Shown piece by piece: positions 17,644 to 26,474 of a stretch of DNA of 64,000 nucleotides. Source of the DNA: Brevibacterium epidermidis NBRC 14811 (GTDB lineage: Bacteria > Actinomycetota > Actinomycetes > Actinomycetales > Brevibacteriaceae); contig NZ_BCSJ01000015.1 of assembly GCF_001570805.1 (NCBI RefSeq), positions 124,001 through 188,000 on the forward strand, in the 5' to 3' direction. Both the position numbers and the translations under genes were made by a program. Numbering within the stretch: the stretch's first letter is position 1; each line of letters starts with the position of its first letter. The notes beneath the pieces are model-generated. The model was not told the DNA's origin. It searched no databases and saw only the letters and a list, made by a program, of their open reading frames with translations.

Positions 17644-18156
17644 TCATGCGCTCATCCGATTCACGGAGTCGAGGATCGCATTCAGGACATCGGGAATCGA
17701 CTGGTCGACGTCGACGGTGGCATGAGCCTCCTCGGCGGCCAGTGGTTCGAGAGTGGCCAGCTGCGAGTCGAGCAGATCCGGGGACATGAACTCGTGGTCG
17801 CGGCGGGCCAGGTGGTCGGCGATGACCTCGCGGGGGCCGTCGAGGTGGATGAAGACGAGCGATGGTGCGGACCTGCGTAGCAGGTCGCGGTAGGTGCGTT
17901 TGAGGGCGGAGCAGGCGATGACCGGGGCCGGGGTGCGGGCGGCTTCGACGGCGACGCTGTCGAGCCACGGTGCCCGATCCTCATCCGTCAGCGGGACTCC
18001 GGAGCCCATCTTCGCCTTGTTTGCCGCGGAGTGCAGATCGTCGGCGTCGACGAATCGACGGTCGAGGGCATGCGCCACCTGCGCGCCGAGGACGGTTTTG
18101 CCGGTTCCCGAGACACCCATGATGACGAGCGGTGGAAGGAAAGGGCTGTGACCCAT
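17644..18156 (-). CDS. gntK: Gluconokinase
   Basis: Phosphorylates D-gluconate to 6-phosphogluconate with ATP, giving the substrate for the divergent gnd product. The 170-residue size and the P-loop GVSGTGKTVLGAQVAHAL near residue 13 are typical of the small GntK family. Other visible motifs are RFVDADDLHS, the substrate-binding HSAANKAKMGSGVPLTDEDRAPWL and CSALKRTYRDLLR. The start follows gagagg. It is divergent from gnd with an AT-rich 119-bp promoter spacer between them. Confidence 0.94.
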   Translation of the reverse strand: MGHSPFLPPLVIMGVSGTGKTVLGAQVAHALDRRFVDADDLHSAANKAKMGSGVPLTDEDRAPWLDSVAVEAARTPAPVIACSALKRTYRDLLRRSAPSLVFIHLDGPREVIADHLARRDHEFMSPDLLDSQLATLEPLAAEEAHATVDVDQSIPDVLNAILDSVNRMSA

Positions 18157-18275
18157 TACCGAAACCTCTCGATAAAATATGAAGAAATATCTATAATCAG
18201 TTATTAAAACAGATTTATTGCACCGTAGTGCTGGTGGGAAGCGACTGTCAACACTGCTGATCAGAGGGAAGAGGA
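18157..18275. promoter_or_regulatory. Divergent gntK/gnd promoter region
   Basis: This spacer is strikingly AT-rich compared with the rest of the window. TATAAT at 18192-18197 is a consensus -10 for rightward transcription of gnd, with a weak TCGATA 17 bp upstream. ATAA-TCAG-TTAT at 18195-18206 is a small inverted repeat overlapping the -10 and could be the operator of the FadR-type regulator encoded at 15397-16119. Confidence 0.5.
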
Positions 18276-19724
18276 ATGCTCATGAAGGCCGATGTCGCAG
18301 TGATCGGAACCGGCGTGATGGGGTCGAACCTGGCCCGCAACCTCGCCCGCCAGTCAGGCCACCGAGTGGCAATCTACGACCGCGACGTCGAGCGTGCGCA
18401 GAAGCTGGCTGCGGACTTCCCTGAAGCCGATTTCATCGTCGCTTCCGATCCGGCTGACCTGGCAGGGAAGCTCGCCGAGCCGCGGGTGGCCATCCTCATG
18501 GTCAATGCCGGACGAGCCACGGATTCGGCGATCGGCGACCTCGCCGAGGCGTTCGCCCCCGGTGACATCATCGTCGACGGCGGCAACTCCCATTTCCAGG
18601 ACACGATCGATCGCGGGGTCCGCCTCGAGGGCACCGGCACCGAGTTCGCCGGGGTCGGCATCTCCGGGGGAGAGGTCGGCGCCCTGCTCGGACCTTCCCT
18701 CATGGTCGGCGGATCGGAGACCGCATGGCAGCGCCTGCGTCCCCTGCTCGAACCCATCGCAGCGAAGGCCGGAGACGAGGCCTGCGTCGATCACATCGGC
18801 ACCGACGGTGCCGGACACTTCGTCAAGATGGTCCACAACGGCATCGAATACGCCGATATGCAGCTCATCAGTGAGGCCTTCACCCTCCTGCGCGACAGTC
18901 TGGGAATGACCCCGGCCGAGATATCCGAGGTCTTCGCCGACTGGAACACCGGAGAGCTCGAGTCCTACCTCATCGAGATCACCGCCGACGTCCTCGCCCA
19001 CGTAGACGAGGCGACGGGCCGACCCTTCGTCGACATCGTCGCCGATGCCGCGAAGGCCAAGGGCACGGGTGCGTGGACGGCGCAGGTCGGGCTGGACCTC
19101 GGGGTTCCGGTGCCCACCATCGCCGAGGCGGTCTTCTCCCGTTCGCTGTCATCCGCCGCCGATCTGCGGGCCGAAGGACTCAACCTGCCCGGTCCCCGTC
19201 CCGGAGCCGAATCTCCTGCACTGTCTGCGGACGACCGTGCGTCCCGAATCGATGAGATCGGCAAAGCCCTACTGCTCGGCAAGGTCATGGCCTACGTCCA
19301 GGGCTTCCACGAGATCGCCGTCGGCGCCCGCGAGCACGACTGGAACATCGACCTCGGAGCGCTCGCCGGAATCTGGCGGGCCGGCTGCATCATCCGCGCC
19401 CGCCTGCTCGACCGCATCGTCGCGGCCTTCGACGTCGAGACCCCGCCGGAGAATCTGCTTGCCGCCGACTTCGTCCGCGAAATCGCCGAGAGCTGCCAGG
19501 AATCCCTGCGTTCGACAGTGGTCCAGGCCATCGGCCACGGCATCGCCGTGCCCGGGCTGGCCTCGACCCTGTCGTACTTCGACGGACTGCGCACCGAGGC
19601 AGGCAGTGCCGCTCTGATCCAAGCCCAGCGTGACCGCTTCGGTTCGCACACCTATGCGCGCACCGATCGTCCCGGTGTCTTCCACACGCAGTGGTCGGGC
19701 GACCGCGCTGAGGTCGAGGTCTGA
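18276..19724 (+). CDS. gnd: 6-phosphogluconate dehydrogenase, decarboxylating
   Basis: Oxidative decarboxylation of 6-phosphogluconate to ribulose 5-phosphate with NADP+. The 482-residue length matches the long, homodimeric form. Motifs are the N-terminal dinucleotide fold VIGTGVMGSNLARNLARQSG, the family signature region VDGGNSHFQDT, the catalytic lysine in GHFVKMVHNGIEYADMQ near residue 185, and C-terminal YFDGLRTEAGSAALIQAQRDRFGSH split across the substrate site. ATG 18276 follows gagggaagagga; ATG 18282 is an alternative. Together with gntK and gntP it completes gluconate entry into the pentose phosphate pathway. Confidence 0.96.
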   Translation: MLMKADVAVIGTGVMGSNLARNLARQSGHRVAIYDRDVERAQKLAADFPEADFIVASDPADLAGKLAEPRVAILMVNAGRATDSAIGDLAEAFAPGDIIVDGGNSHFQDTIDRGVRLEGTGTEFAGVGISGGEVGALLGPSLMVGGSETAWQRLRPLLEPIAAKAGDEACVDHIGTDGAGHFVKMVHNGIEYADMQLISEAFTLLRDSLGMTPAEISEVFADWNTGELESYLIEITADVLAHVDEATGRPFVDIVADAAKAKGTGAWTAQVGLDLGVPVPTIAEAVFSRSLSSAADLRAEGLNLPGPRPGAESPALSADDRASRIDEIGKALLLGKVMAYVQGFHEIAVGAREHDWNIDLGALAGIWRAGCIIRARLLDRIVAAFDVETPPENLLAADFVREIAESCQESLRSTVVQAIGHGIAVPGLASTLSYFDGLRTEAGSAALIQAQRDRFGSHTYARTDRPGVFHTQWSGDRAEVEV

Positions 19725-19805
19725 GCACCGCCTCGGCGACGGTCGGTTCGGTCTCACCTATCGACTGTGGTGGCCCGAATGACGGACTGTCGATATGTTA
19801 GGGAT

Positions 19806-20948
19806 ATGACTTTGCCTCTCGAAGATGTTGACCCAGACGGCCTGCTCGAATACTCGGTGGTCTTCACCGACCGATCGCTCAACCACATGTCGAAGCGGTT
19901 CGTGTCCGTGATGCAGAACATCAACCGGATCCTGCGCTCGGCCTACGATGCCGACAGCGTCGCCATCGTCCCCGGCGGCGGCAGCTACGCCATGGAATCC
20001 GTGGCCCGTCAGCTGGCCACCGGCAAGAAGGCGCTGATCGTGCGCAACGGTCTGTTCTCCTTCCGCTGGTCGCAGATCCTCGACGCCGGAGCCATCGCCT
20101 CGGAGACGACCGTGCTCAAGGCCTCCCCGGACAGCGCTGAGCACCAGTCCGCCTGGTCGCCGGCCCCCGTCGCCGACGTGGTCGCCGCGATCGAGCGCGA
20201 GAAGCCCGCTGTCGTGTTTGCTCCCCACGTCGAGACCGCCTCGGGGATGCTCCTGCCTGACGACTACGTCCGCCAGGTTGCCGAGGCCACCCACAACGTC
20301 GGCGGAATCTTCGTTCTCGACTGCATCGCCTCGGGTGCGGTGTGGGCGTCGATGACCGCTCTCGGTGTCGATGTGCTCATCTCCGCCCCGCAGAAGGGCT
20401 GGAGCGGATCGCCGTGCGCCGGCTACGTCATGCTCAGCAAGGCCGGCCGCGCCGCCGTGGAGGCATCGACCTCGACGAGCTTCGCGATGGACCTGAAGAA
20501 GTGGCTGTTCATCGCCGACGAATACGAAGAGGGCCGTGCGCCATACCATGCGACGATGCCCACCGACGCTCTGGCACACAACGCCAAACTCATGCTCGAA
20601 AGCGAGGAGCGCGGCTTCGACAAGCTCGCCGCCGCGCAGGCCGAACTCGGCGAGCGGGTGCGCACCGTCTTCTCTGACCGCGGACTGCCTTCGGTGGCTT
20701 CGCCGGAGTTCGCTTCGCCGAGCGTGGTCGTCGTCCACACCGACAACCCGAAGCTCGCCACCGGTGCCAGCTTCAAGGAAGCCGGCGTGCAGATCGCTGC
20801 CGGTGTGCCGTTGCAGTGCGATGAGCCCGAGGACTTCTCGAGCTTCCGCATCGGCCTGTTCGGTCTCGACAAGCTCGGCGACATCGACGGTACGATCTCG
20901 CGCCTCGAGGCTGCCCTCGACTCGATCGGCGTGACCGCCGACAAGTAG
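19806..20948 (+). CDS. Class V aminotransferase (alanine/serine-glyoxylate aminotransferase-like)
   Basis: A 380-residue PLP enzyme of the small-subunit class V type. IVPGGGSYAMESVARQLA is the cofactor phosphate region near residue 55, IFVLDCIASGAVWA carries the Asp that contacts PLP, and SAPQKGWSGSP near 196 holds the Schiff-base lysine. The fold suggests alanine-glyoxylate, serine-pyruvate or a phosphoserine-like aminotransferase; the precise substrate cannot be told. The ATG at 19806 has no ribosome site, but TATGTT at 19794-19799 lies six bases before it, so a leaderless transcript is plausible. The gene is followed by a large palindrome and a convergent gene. Confidence 0.8.
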   Translation: MTLPLEDVDPDGLLEYSVVFTDRSLNHMSKRFVSVMQNINRILRSAYDADSVAIVPGGGSYAMESVARQLATGKKALIVRNGLFSFRWSQILDAGAIASETTVLKASPDSAEHQSAWSPAPVADVVAAIEREKPAVVFAPHVETASGMLLPDDYVRQVAEATHNVGGIFVLDCIASGAVWASMTALGVDVLISAPQKGWSGSPCAGYVMLSKAGRAAVEASTSTSFAMDLKKWLFIADEYEEGRAPYHATMPTDALAHNAKLMLESEERGFDKLAAAQAELGERVRTVFSDRGLPSVASPEFASPSVVVVHTDNPKLATGASFKEAGVQIAAGVPLQCDEPEDFSSFRIGLFGLDKLGDIDGTISRLEAALDSIGVTADK

Positions 20949-20984
20949 TCCCGCACGGCTAGCGCCTCCGGCGACACCTCGTCG

Positions 20985-21052
20985 CACAACACACATTCAG
21001 CGCCATAACCTCCCGTTGCAACGAGGGGTTATGGCGCTGAATGTATGTTGTG
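20985..21052. repeat. 68-bp near-perfect palindrome between convergent genes
   Basis: The arms are 34 bp each with only three mismatches and no loop: the outer 26 bp of each arm begin CACAACAYACATTCAGCGCC and differ at one position, and the centre is CGTTGCAACG. The centre of symmetry is between 21018 and 21019. It lies between the aminotransferase stop (20948) and the convergent methyltransferase stop (21094), so a bidirectional terminator is one role. Its length and near-perfection exceed a usual terminator, and there is no U-tract. Confidence 0.85.
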
Positions 21053-21093
21053 ACCCTACCGGTGAGGGATGCTCCCGAGCTTCAGGTGGAGCC

Positions 21094-22143
21094 TCAGGCA
21101 GTGTCTCCGAGGGCGACGACGTTGTCGGCGAGCCGTTCGTTGCTGCCGTACATGAAGTGGTTGGCCATGTTCTCGGAGAACCGGCTGGCATCGGTCGTCA
21201 GCCCGACCGCCTCGGCGACTTCGCGGATGTGCATCGGGGTCGCGCCGCAGCACACGCCGATGTAGTTGACGCCCAGGTCGAAGGCCTCCTTGGCGAACGC
21301 ACCGATCTCGTAGCGGTTCGTCTGCAGGGGATCGAGAGCGGTGGGGAACGTGCGTCCGTGCGGGGAGGCTACCTCGGCGCGGGGGTCGGAGAGGTTGAAG
21401 AACGTCGGCTCGGTCTCCGTGGTGCGGTAGGGGATCGGCAGGGCGCCGACGTGACAGGACACGGCCGCGCGGATCTCCTTCAGCCACGGCAGCATCGTCG
21501 CCGGTCCGCGGAAGCAGTTGAGGCCGACGACATCGACGCCGAGCTGTTCGAGACGCTGCGCAGTCTCGACGATCCCGACCCCGTCGGCCATCTCCTGGAA
21601 GCCCATGGGGGCGAGGGTGAGGACGACGGGCAGGCCGCTGGCCTTGGCGATCTCGGCGGCGGCGATGGCCTCACCTGCGAAGTAGAAGGTCTCGCCGATG
21701 ATGAGGTCGGCGCCTTCCTCGACGGCCCAGCCGACCATCTCGGCGAACATCGAGCGGACCTCGTTCTGCTTGGCCTCGTCGGCGGGGTCCCAGATGTTCG
21801 AGTTCGAGATGTTGCCGGCCATGAAGTTCCCGGGCTTGGCGTCGGCAACGGACCGGGCGATCTGCAAGGCGGCGCGATTGAGCGGCTCGAGCAGGTCCTC
21901 CTTGCCGATCACGCGCATCTTCTCACGGTGTCCGTTGTAGGTGAAGGCCTCGACGATGTCGGAACCGGCCCGCTGGAAGTCGACGTGGAGGGAACGCAGG
22001 GCGTCGGGGAATTCGAGGGCCACCTCGGGGACGAACTCGCCGGCGGACAGATATCCGCGCTTCTCGAGCTCGAACAGGAAACCTTCCGCGCAGATCACGG
22101 GGCCGGCGTCGAGGCGTTGGGTCAGGGCGTTGGTCGCGGTCAT
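21094..22143 (-). CDS. Homocysteine S-methyltransferase family protein (betaine-homocysteine methyltransferase-like)
   Basis: A 349-residue TIM-barrel methyltransferase that binds homocysteine through zinc. The zinc ligands are present as GLNC near residue 211 and the GVCCG pair near 296. N-terminal ICAEGFLFELEKRG and VDFQRAGSDIVEAFTYNGHR fit the BHMT-like branch, suggesting betaine or a related methyl donor rather than methylfolate, which would need further domains. It has its own promoter region; ATCGAC and GTCGAT arms at 22236-22257 are a possible operator. It converges on the class V aminotransferase gene. Confidence 0.85.
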   Translation of the reverse strand: MTATNALTQRLDAGPVICAEGFLFELEKRGYLSAGEFVPEVALEFPDALRSLHVDFQRAGSDIVEAFTYNGHREKMRVIGKEDLLEPLNRAALQIARSVADAKPGNFMAGNISNSNIWDPADEAKQNEVRSMFAEMVGWAVEEGADLIIGETFYFAGEAIAAAEIAKASGLPVVLTLAPMGFQEMADGVGIVETAQRLEQLGVDVVGLNCFRGPATMLPWLKEIRAAVSCHVGALPIPYRTTETEPTFFNLSDPRAEVASPHGRTFPTALDPLQTNRYEIGAFAKEAFDLGVNYIGVCCGATPMHIREVAEAVGLTTDASRFSENMANHFMYGSNERLADNVVALGDTA

Positions 22144-22355
22144 GGATGCTCTCCGATTCGATGATGTGGTCGAGCCCGGGCGAGCGGCCCGAACTCCGGT
22201 ATCACACCATCAAATGAGGGAGCGAGGTGCGTCACATCGACATAAAACGTCGTCGATCGCCATGAAATGACACGACCTGCGCCGCGGCGGCCCGACGAAG
22301 AGCAAGCAACGCAGGGTTCCGGTAGGTGACAGGGTCCGCCGAGGCGGCCCGACCG

Positions 22356-23726
22356 TCAGTGGTCGTCGCCGCTGAGGTACACCGGCAGCCGGCGGTAGCG
22401 CACCGCCCGTTGGGCGGCACCGGCGGGAACTTCCTGAGTCGGTTCATAGGTGGCGTTGTTCTGCGGAACCTCGTGCGAACCGGGCAGTGGGAACGGGTCG
22501 CCCGTGGCAGGGGCGGGGGAGGCGAAGGACTGCTGCTGACCGGGCTGCTGTTCGGAGCCGGGGGAGTGCTGGTAGCCGACTCCGGGCAGCGGCTGCAGTC
22601 CGAGGCCCTGCCGGTCCGGTCCGTCGCCTTCGCTGTAGGCGTTGCCGGGATGATGAGTGACGCCGGGGTAGGCGGCATGGGCGTCGACGTCCCCGCGACG
22701 ACCACGCCCGCCGCGACGGTCGGAATCCTCCGGTCGCAGGAACGGGAACGGTTTGAGCAGGAGGCCCGTGACGGTCGAGGACCACCAGCGCAGGGCGCGT
22801 TCGAAGGGCGACCACGCCAGCAGGCCCGTCCAGACGACGGCAAGGGCCACACAGATGAGGAGGACGACGGCGTCGTGGAGGACGTTGCGGCTGTCGTCGA
22901 GGACGGGCTGCAGGGCGCGGACGACGAATCCGTGGAGGATGTAGACGGCGAGGCTGTTCTTGCCGATCTTCGCGAGCGTGTCCTTCGTGTTGCTCAGCCA
23001 CGACAGCAGGGCCAATGTCAGCAGCACCGCTCCGATGTCGACGATGAGGCGCAGTCCCACGCCTTCGGGAACGCTGACGTCGAAGTGGGCGAAGTTGAGG
23101 CTGCCGTAGAGCCAGTTGTGATCGACTTCGTCGAGATAGAAGTATCCGACGGCGCCGAGGGCAGCGGCGCTGAGGCAGAGCTTCTGCCAGATCGCAAGAC
23201 TGCCCGCCCAGCCGATGATCTGCTTGCCGTAGAGCTTGCCGATGACGAAGAACGGCCAGAACGCCAGCGTCCGAGCAGCGGAGAGTTCGGTGTCGAGGAT
23301 CGGCAGAATTCCGCCGAAGAGCCCGGCGACGAGCGAGGCGACGAGCATCGTGCGCGGGAAGCGCTCGATGAAGGGAACCGTGATCATCCACCACGCCATC
23401 GACAGCAGGAACCACGTGTACCAGAAGGGTCTGAGGAAGTCGTAGTCGGGATTGAGTCCGAAGAGCCACATCCACCCCCACATGAGCGGCAGCACTGTGG
23501 CCAGGAGGACGAAGTAGGTCAGAACCCGCTCGGCCAGTTTGTTCGACTTCGCCGTGATGCCGGCGAGGAAGACGAACGCCGGCATGTGGAACATGTAGAT
23601 GAAGTACATCGGCGCGCCCAGGATGGGCGACTCCCACGGAGAGGTCCGAGCGAGAAGGTGGCCCAGAACCACCAGGAAGATGAGTATTCCTTTGGCGCGG
23701 TCGATGCGATAGTTCCGTGTTGACAC
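22356..23726 (-). CDS. Membrane acyltransferase (acyltransferase 3 family)
   Basis: A 456-residue membrane protein. The N-terminal catalytic signature RIDRAKGILIFLVVLGHLL contains the conserved His of acyltransferase 3 proteins, and MYFIYMFHMPAFVFLAG carries the second conserved region. About ten membrane segments run to about residue 320. The last 130 residues are hydrophilic and rich in Arg, Gly, Pro and Gln, looking disordered and cytoplasmic. Family members O-acetylate cell-surface sugars, and the sequence is reminiscent of the fucose 4-O-acetylase branch. The target is unknown and no surface-polysaccharide genes flank it. A weak promoter lies before 23726. Confidence 0.82.
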   Translation of the reverse strand: MSTRNYRIDRAKGILIFLVVLGHLLARTSPWESPILGAPMYFIYMFHMPAFVFLAGITAKSNKLAERVLTYFVLLATVLPLMWGWMWLFGLNPDYDFLRPFWYTWFLLSMAWWMITVPFIERFPRTMLVASLVAGLFGGILPILDTELSAARTLAFWPFFVIGKLYGKQIIGWAGSLAIWQKLCLSAAALGAVGYFYLDEVDHNWLYGSLNFAHFDVSVPEGVGLRLIVDIGAVLLTLALLSWLSNTKDTLAKIGKNSLAVYILHGFVVRALQPVLDDSRNVLHDAVVLLICVALAVVWTGLLAWSPFERALRWWSSTVTGLLLKPFPFLRPEDSDRRGGRGRRGDVDAHAAYPGVTHHPGNAYSEGDGPDRQGLGLQPLPGVGYQHSPGSEQQPGQQQSFASPAPATGDPFPLPGSHEVPQNNATYEPTQEVPAGAAQRAVRYRRLPVYLSGDDH

Positions 23727-23839
23727 GCCGATACACTACCGTACCCGGCCGTATAAGGGGAAAGATCACAGCTTCGCCGAGGCGGCCGGACGCTCCCGTA
23801 GGGCCGTGTACTCGCGCGTGCGAACGGAGTTGTGGATGC

Positions 23840-24190
23840 CTAGCTGCGGGCGGCGCAGTCCACGCATTTCGCCGCGTAGGGGCGAGCTTCCAGTCGCGCC
23901 TCGGCGATGGGCTTGCCGCAGTCGATGCAGGTTCCGAACGTTCCCGCGGCGAGGCGGTCGACCGCCTCGGCGATCTCTGTGAGTCGATTCTCGGACTGTT
24001 CGAGCAGGGTCGCGGCCTGCGAGCGTTCGAAGGCGAGCGTCGCGCCCTCCGGATCATGTTCGTCGTCGCTGTTGTCACCCTCGCGGGCGGCCGAGACCTC
24101 ATCGATGCCCTGGGTCAGGCGGGCGATGAGCGCCTGCGCATCCTCCCGCTCCTCCTCGAGCAGTCTCCGCATCTTCGCTTCGTCGATCAT
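23840..24190 (-). CDS. TraR/DksA family C4 zinc-finger protein
   Basis: A small acidic protein of 116 residues. A coiled-coil-forming N-terminal region (about residues 1-85, rich in Glu, Arg and Ala) is followed by a C4 zinc finger CIDCGKPI...CVDC at 88-112. DksA/TraR proteins bind in the RNA polymerase secondary channel; in this actinobacterial group the function is not established. The gene lies between the ABC-F gene and the acyltransferase gene, same strand, with 92 bp to the former. No other assignment fits the finger spacing. Confidence 0.85.
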   Translation of the reverse strand: MIDEAKMRRLLEEEREDAQALIARLTQGIDEVSAAREGDNSDDEHDPEGATLAFERSQAATLLEQSENRLTEIAEAVDRLAAGTFGTCIDCGKPIAEARLEARPYAAKCVDCAARS

Positions 24191-24282
24191 CGTCTTCTCC
24201 TCGATTCCTTCCGGCTGTGTCGCCGGTGGCCTCTAGTGAAGGCCCCGAACGTTCAGGTCGCGAGCGCTCGGGCCTCGAAAGC

Positions 24283-26136
24283 TCAGGCTTCGAGTGCCTC
24301 GGACGCTTCGAGCCAGCGCATCTCGAGTTCGTCGAGTTCGTCCTGGTACTCACGGATCGCGGCCGTGAGAGTGGCCAGTCCTTCGAAGTCGGTCTGGTCG
24401 TGGGCGGCCATCTCCTCGTGCTTCTTCGCGATCTGAGAAGTGAGCTTGTCCATCCGCCGCTCGATCGAGGACACTTCCTTCTTCGCCGCGCGGGCTTCCG
24501 CGCCGGTGAGCTTCGCGGCCGATTCCGATCCCTCGCTCGCCGAGGCGGCCCCACCGGAATCGTTCCCGCCGGCTCCCGCCGTGGCCCCGTTCGAACCGGC
24601 GGTCTTATTCGAACCGGCAGAGCCTCGGCGTTCCTGTTCGGCGCGCAGCCGCAGGTACTCTTCGACGCCGCCGGGGACATGGCGCAGACCGTTGTCGAGG
24701 ATCGCGTACTGCTGATCGGTGACGCGCTCCAACAGGTACCGGTCGTGGGAGACGACGATGAGAGTGCCCGGCCAGGAATCGAGCAGATCCTCCATCGCCG
24801 CGAGCATGTCCGAGTCGACGTCATTCGTCGGCTCGTCGAGGATGATGACATTGGGTTCGGCCATGAGCAGCATCAGAAGCTGGAGCCGGCGCTTCTGTCC
24901 ACCGGAGAGTTCCTTGACCCGGGCAGACAGATGTTCCTTTGCGAAGCCGAGGCGTTCGAGCAGCTGAGCCGGAGTGAAGTCCTTGCCCTCGATGTTGAAT
25001 GAGGTCTTCGACTCGGCCAGAACCTCACGTACTCGCGCATCGGCGATGCGGGCCAGATCCTTGAACTGCTGATCGAGCACTCCGATCTGCACTGTCTTGC
25101 CGCGCTTGACCCGACCGGCATCGGGTTCGATCTCCCCTGAGACCAGGCCGAGCAGGGTCGACTTCCCGGCACCGTTGGGGCCGAGGATCCCGGTGCGCTC
25201 ACCGGGACCGATGCGCCACGTGACATCCTCGAGGATCGTGGTCTGGCCGAAATGCTTGGACACGTCGAGCAGGTCGACGACGTCCTTGCCCAGACGGGCC
25301 GTGGCCATCTTCTTCAATTCGATCGGATTGCGCACCTCGGGCACATCGGCGATGAGCTGATTGGCCGCTTCGATGCGGAACTTCGGCTTCGACGTTCGGG
25401 CGGGTGCACCGCGCCGCAGCCACGCGAGTTCCTTGCGCATGAGATTCTGTCGCTTCGCCTCGGTGGCGGCGGCGATCCGGTCGCGTTCGACCCGCTGGAG
25501 GACATAGGCGGCATAACCGCCTTCGAAGGGTTCGACGATGCGGTCGTGGACCTCCCAGGTCTTCGTGCAGACTTCGTCGAGGAACCACCGGTCGTGGGTG
25601 ACCAGCAGCAGGGCGCCGGAGTTCTTCGGCCAGCGGGCGCGAATATGCTTCGCCAACCATGCGATGCCGTCGACGTCGAGGTGGTTCGTCGGCTCATCGA
25701 GGATGAGCATGTCCCAATCGCCGATGAGCAGAGCCGCCAGGGCCACTCGGCGGCGCTGACCGCCGGAAAGTGAGGAGATCTGCGCATCCCAATCGAGATC
25801 GGCGATGAGACCGGAGATGATGTCTCGGGCCTGCGGATCTGCAGCCCATTCGTGATCGGCGGCATCGCCGACGACGGAGAAGCCGACCGTGGCCTCGTCA
25901 TCGAGGTCATCACGCTGTCCGAGCATCCCTAAGCGCAGACCACCGCGATAGGTCACCCGTCCGGAATCGGGTTCGATGGTGCCGGCGAGCATGCCGAGCA
26001 GGCTCGATTTGCCGTCGCCGTTGCGGCCGACGATGCCGATCATGTCGCCGGACTCGACGCCGAGGGTGACGGAGTCGAAGACGACGCGCGTGGGGTATTC
26101 GAGGTGGAGGGCTTCTGCCCCGAGGAGATGTGCCAT
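24283..26136 (-). CDS. ABC-F family ATP-binding protein
   Basis: A 617-residue soluble protein with two nucleotide-binding domains and no membrane segments, the hallmark of ABC-F ribosome-associated ATPases. The first domain has Walker A GRNGDGKSS near 37 and signature LSGGQRRRVALA; the second has GPNGAGKST near 323 and signature LSGGQKRRLQLL. Both Walker B motifs carry the catalytic Glu (LDEPTNHLD and LDEPTNDVD). The domain linker and C-terminal coiled region (EARAAKKEVSSIERRMDKL) fit the Uup-like group. A Ser/Gly/Ala-rich segment near 535 links domain 2 to the coiled coil. Roles in the group range from translation-factor to antibiotic-protection functions; which applies cannot be read here. 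Confidence 0.9.
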   Translation of the reverse strand: MAHLLGAEALHLEYPTRVVFDSVTLGVESGDMIGIVGRNGDGKSSLLGMLAGTIEPDSGRVTYRGGLRLGMLGQRDDLDDEATVGFSVVGDAADHEWAADPQARDIISGLIADLDWDAQISSLSGGQRRRVALAALLIGDWDMLILDEPTNHLDVDGIAWLAKHIRARWPKNSGALLLVTHDRWFLDEVCTKTWEVHDRIVEPFEGGYAAYVLQRVERDRIAAATEAKRQNLMRKELAWLRRGAPARTSKPKFRIEAANQLIADVPEVRNPIELKKMATARLGKDVVDLLDVSKHFGQTTILEDVTWRIGPGERTGILGPNGAGKSTLLGLVSGEIEPDAGRVKRGKTVQIGVLDQQFKDLARIADARVREVLAESKTSFNIEGKDFTPAQLLERLGFAKEHLSARVKELSGGQKRRLQLLMLLMAEPNVIILDEPTNDVDSDMLAAMEDLLDSWPGTLIVVSHDRYLLERVTDQQYAILDNGLRHVPGGVEEYLRLRAEQERRGSAGSNKTAGSNGATAGAGGNDSGGAASASEGSESAAKLTGAEARAAKKEVSSIERRMDKLTSQIAKKHEEMAAHDQTDFEGLATLTAAIREYQDELDELEMRWLEASEALEA

Positions 26137-26474
26137 AGGACTCTCTAGCCTAGTTCACGACGGGCGGACTCCTGTGCCTGCCGGGCGTCTGCCGACACGT
26201 CGGTCGACTCACTGCACTCGTCGGTTGTCTGTCTCAAAGTCGAGGGCTTTCGCGTTCGCATTCTGGACCGAAAACGGTCGTGGATGACGGAATATTTCTT
26301 TTTCATATCGGTGTGCGTGATTGAAGTGTTACCGGAGCCGCTGAAACGAGTTCAGTGCATTAGACTGACCGAAACTCATCAAAATATGACAGTTCGTCCA
26401 GTGGTTTCACATTTTCGGTAAGGGCAGACAGGGCCCTCATCCGTGTGCGCTGTCTGAATCAGAAAAGAGAAAAC
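26137..26474. other. Intergenic region upstream of the nucleoside importer, with leader hairpin
   Basis: This 338-bp spacer between divergent genes has no convincing coding frame. It becomes AT-richer from about 26280. Just before the lipoprotein start, CAGACAG (26425-26431) and CTGTCTG (26450-26456) can pair around an 18-nt loop, placing a hairpin next to the translation start. A TAGACT-like -10 lies near 26363 but without a good -35. No known riboswitch fold was recognised. Confidence 0.4.

Noticed and set aside
26137-26474. Purine or nucleoside riboswitch ahead of the BMP lipoprotein gene
   Set aside because: Only a simple 7-bp hairpin is visible and no known aptamer core was recognised.
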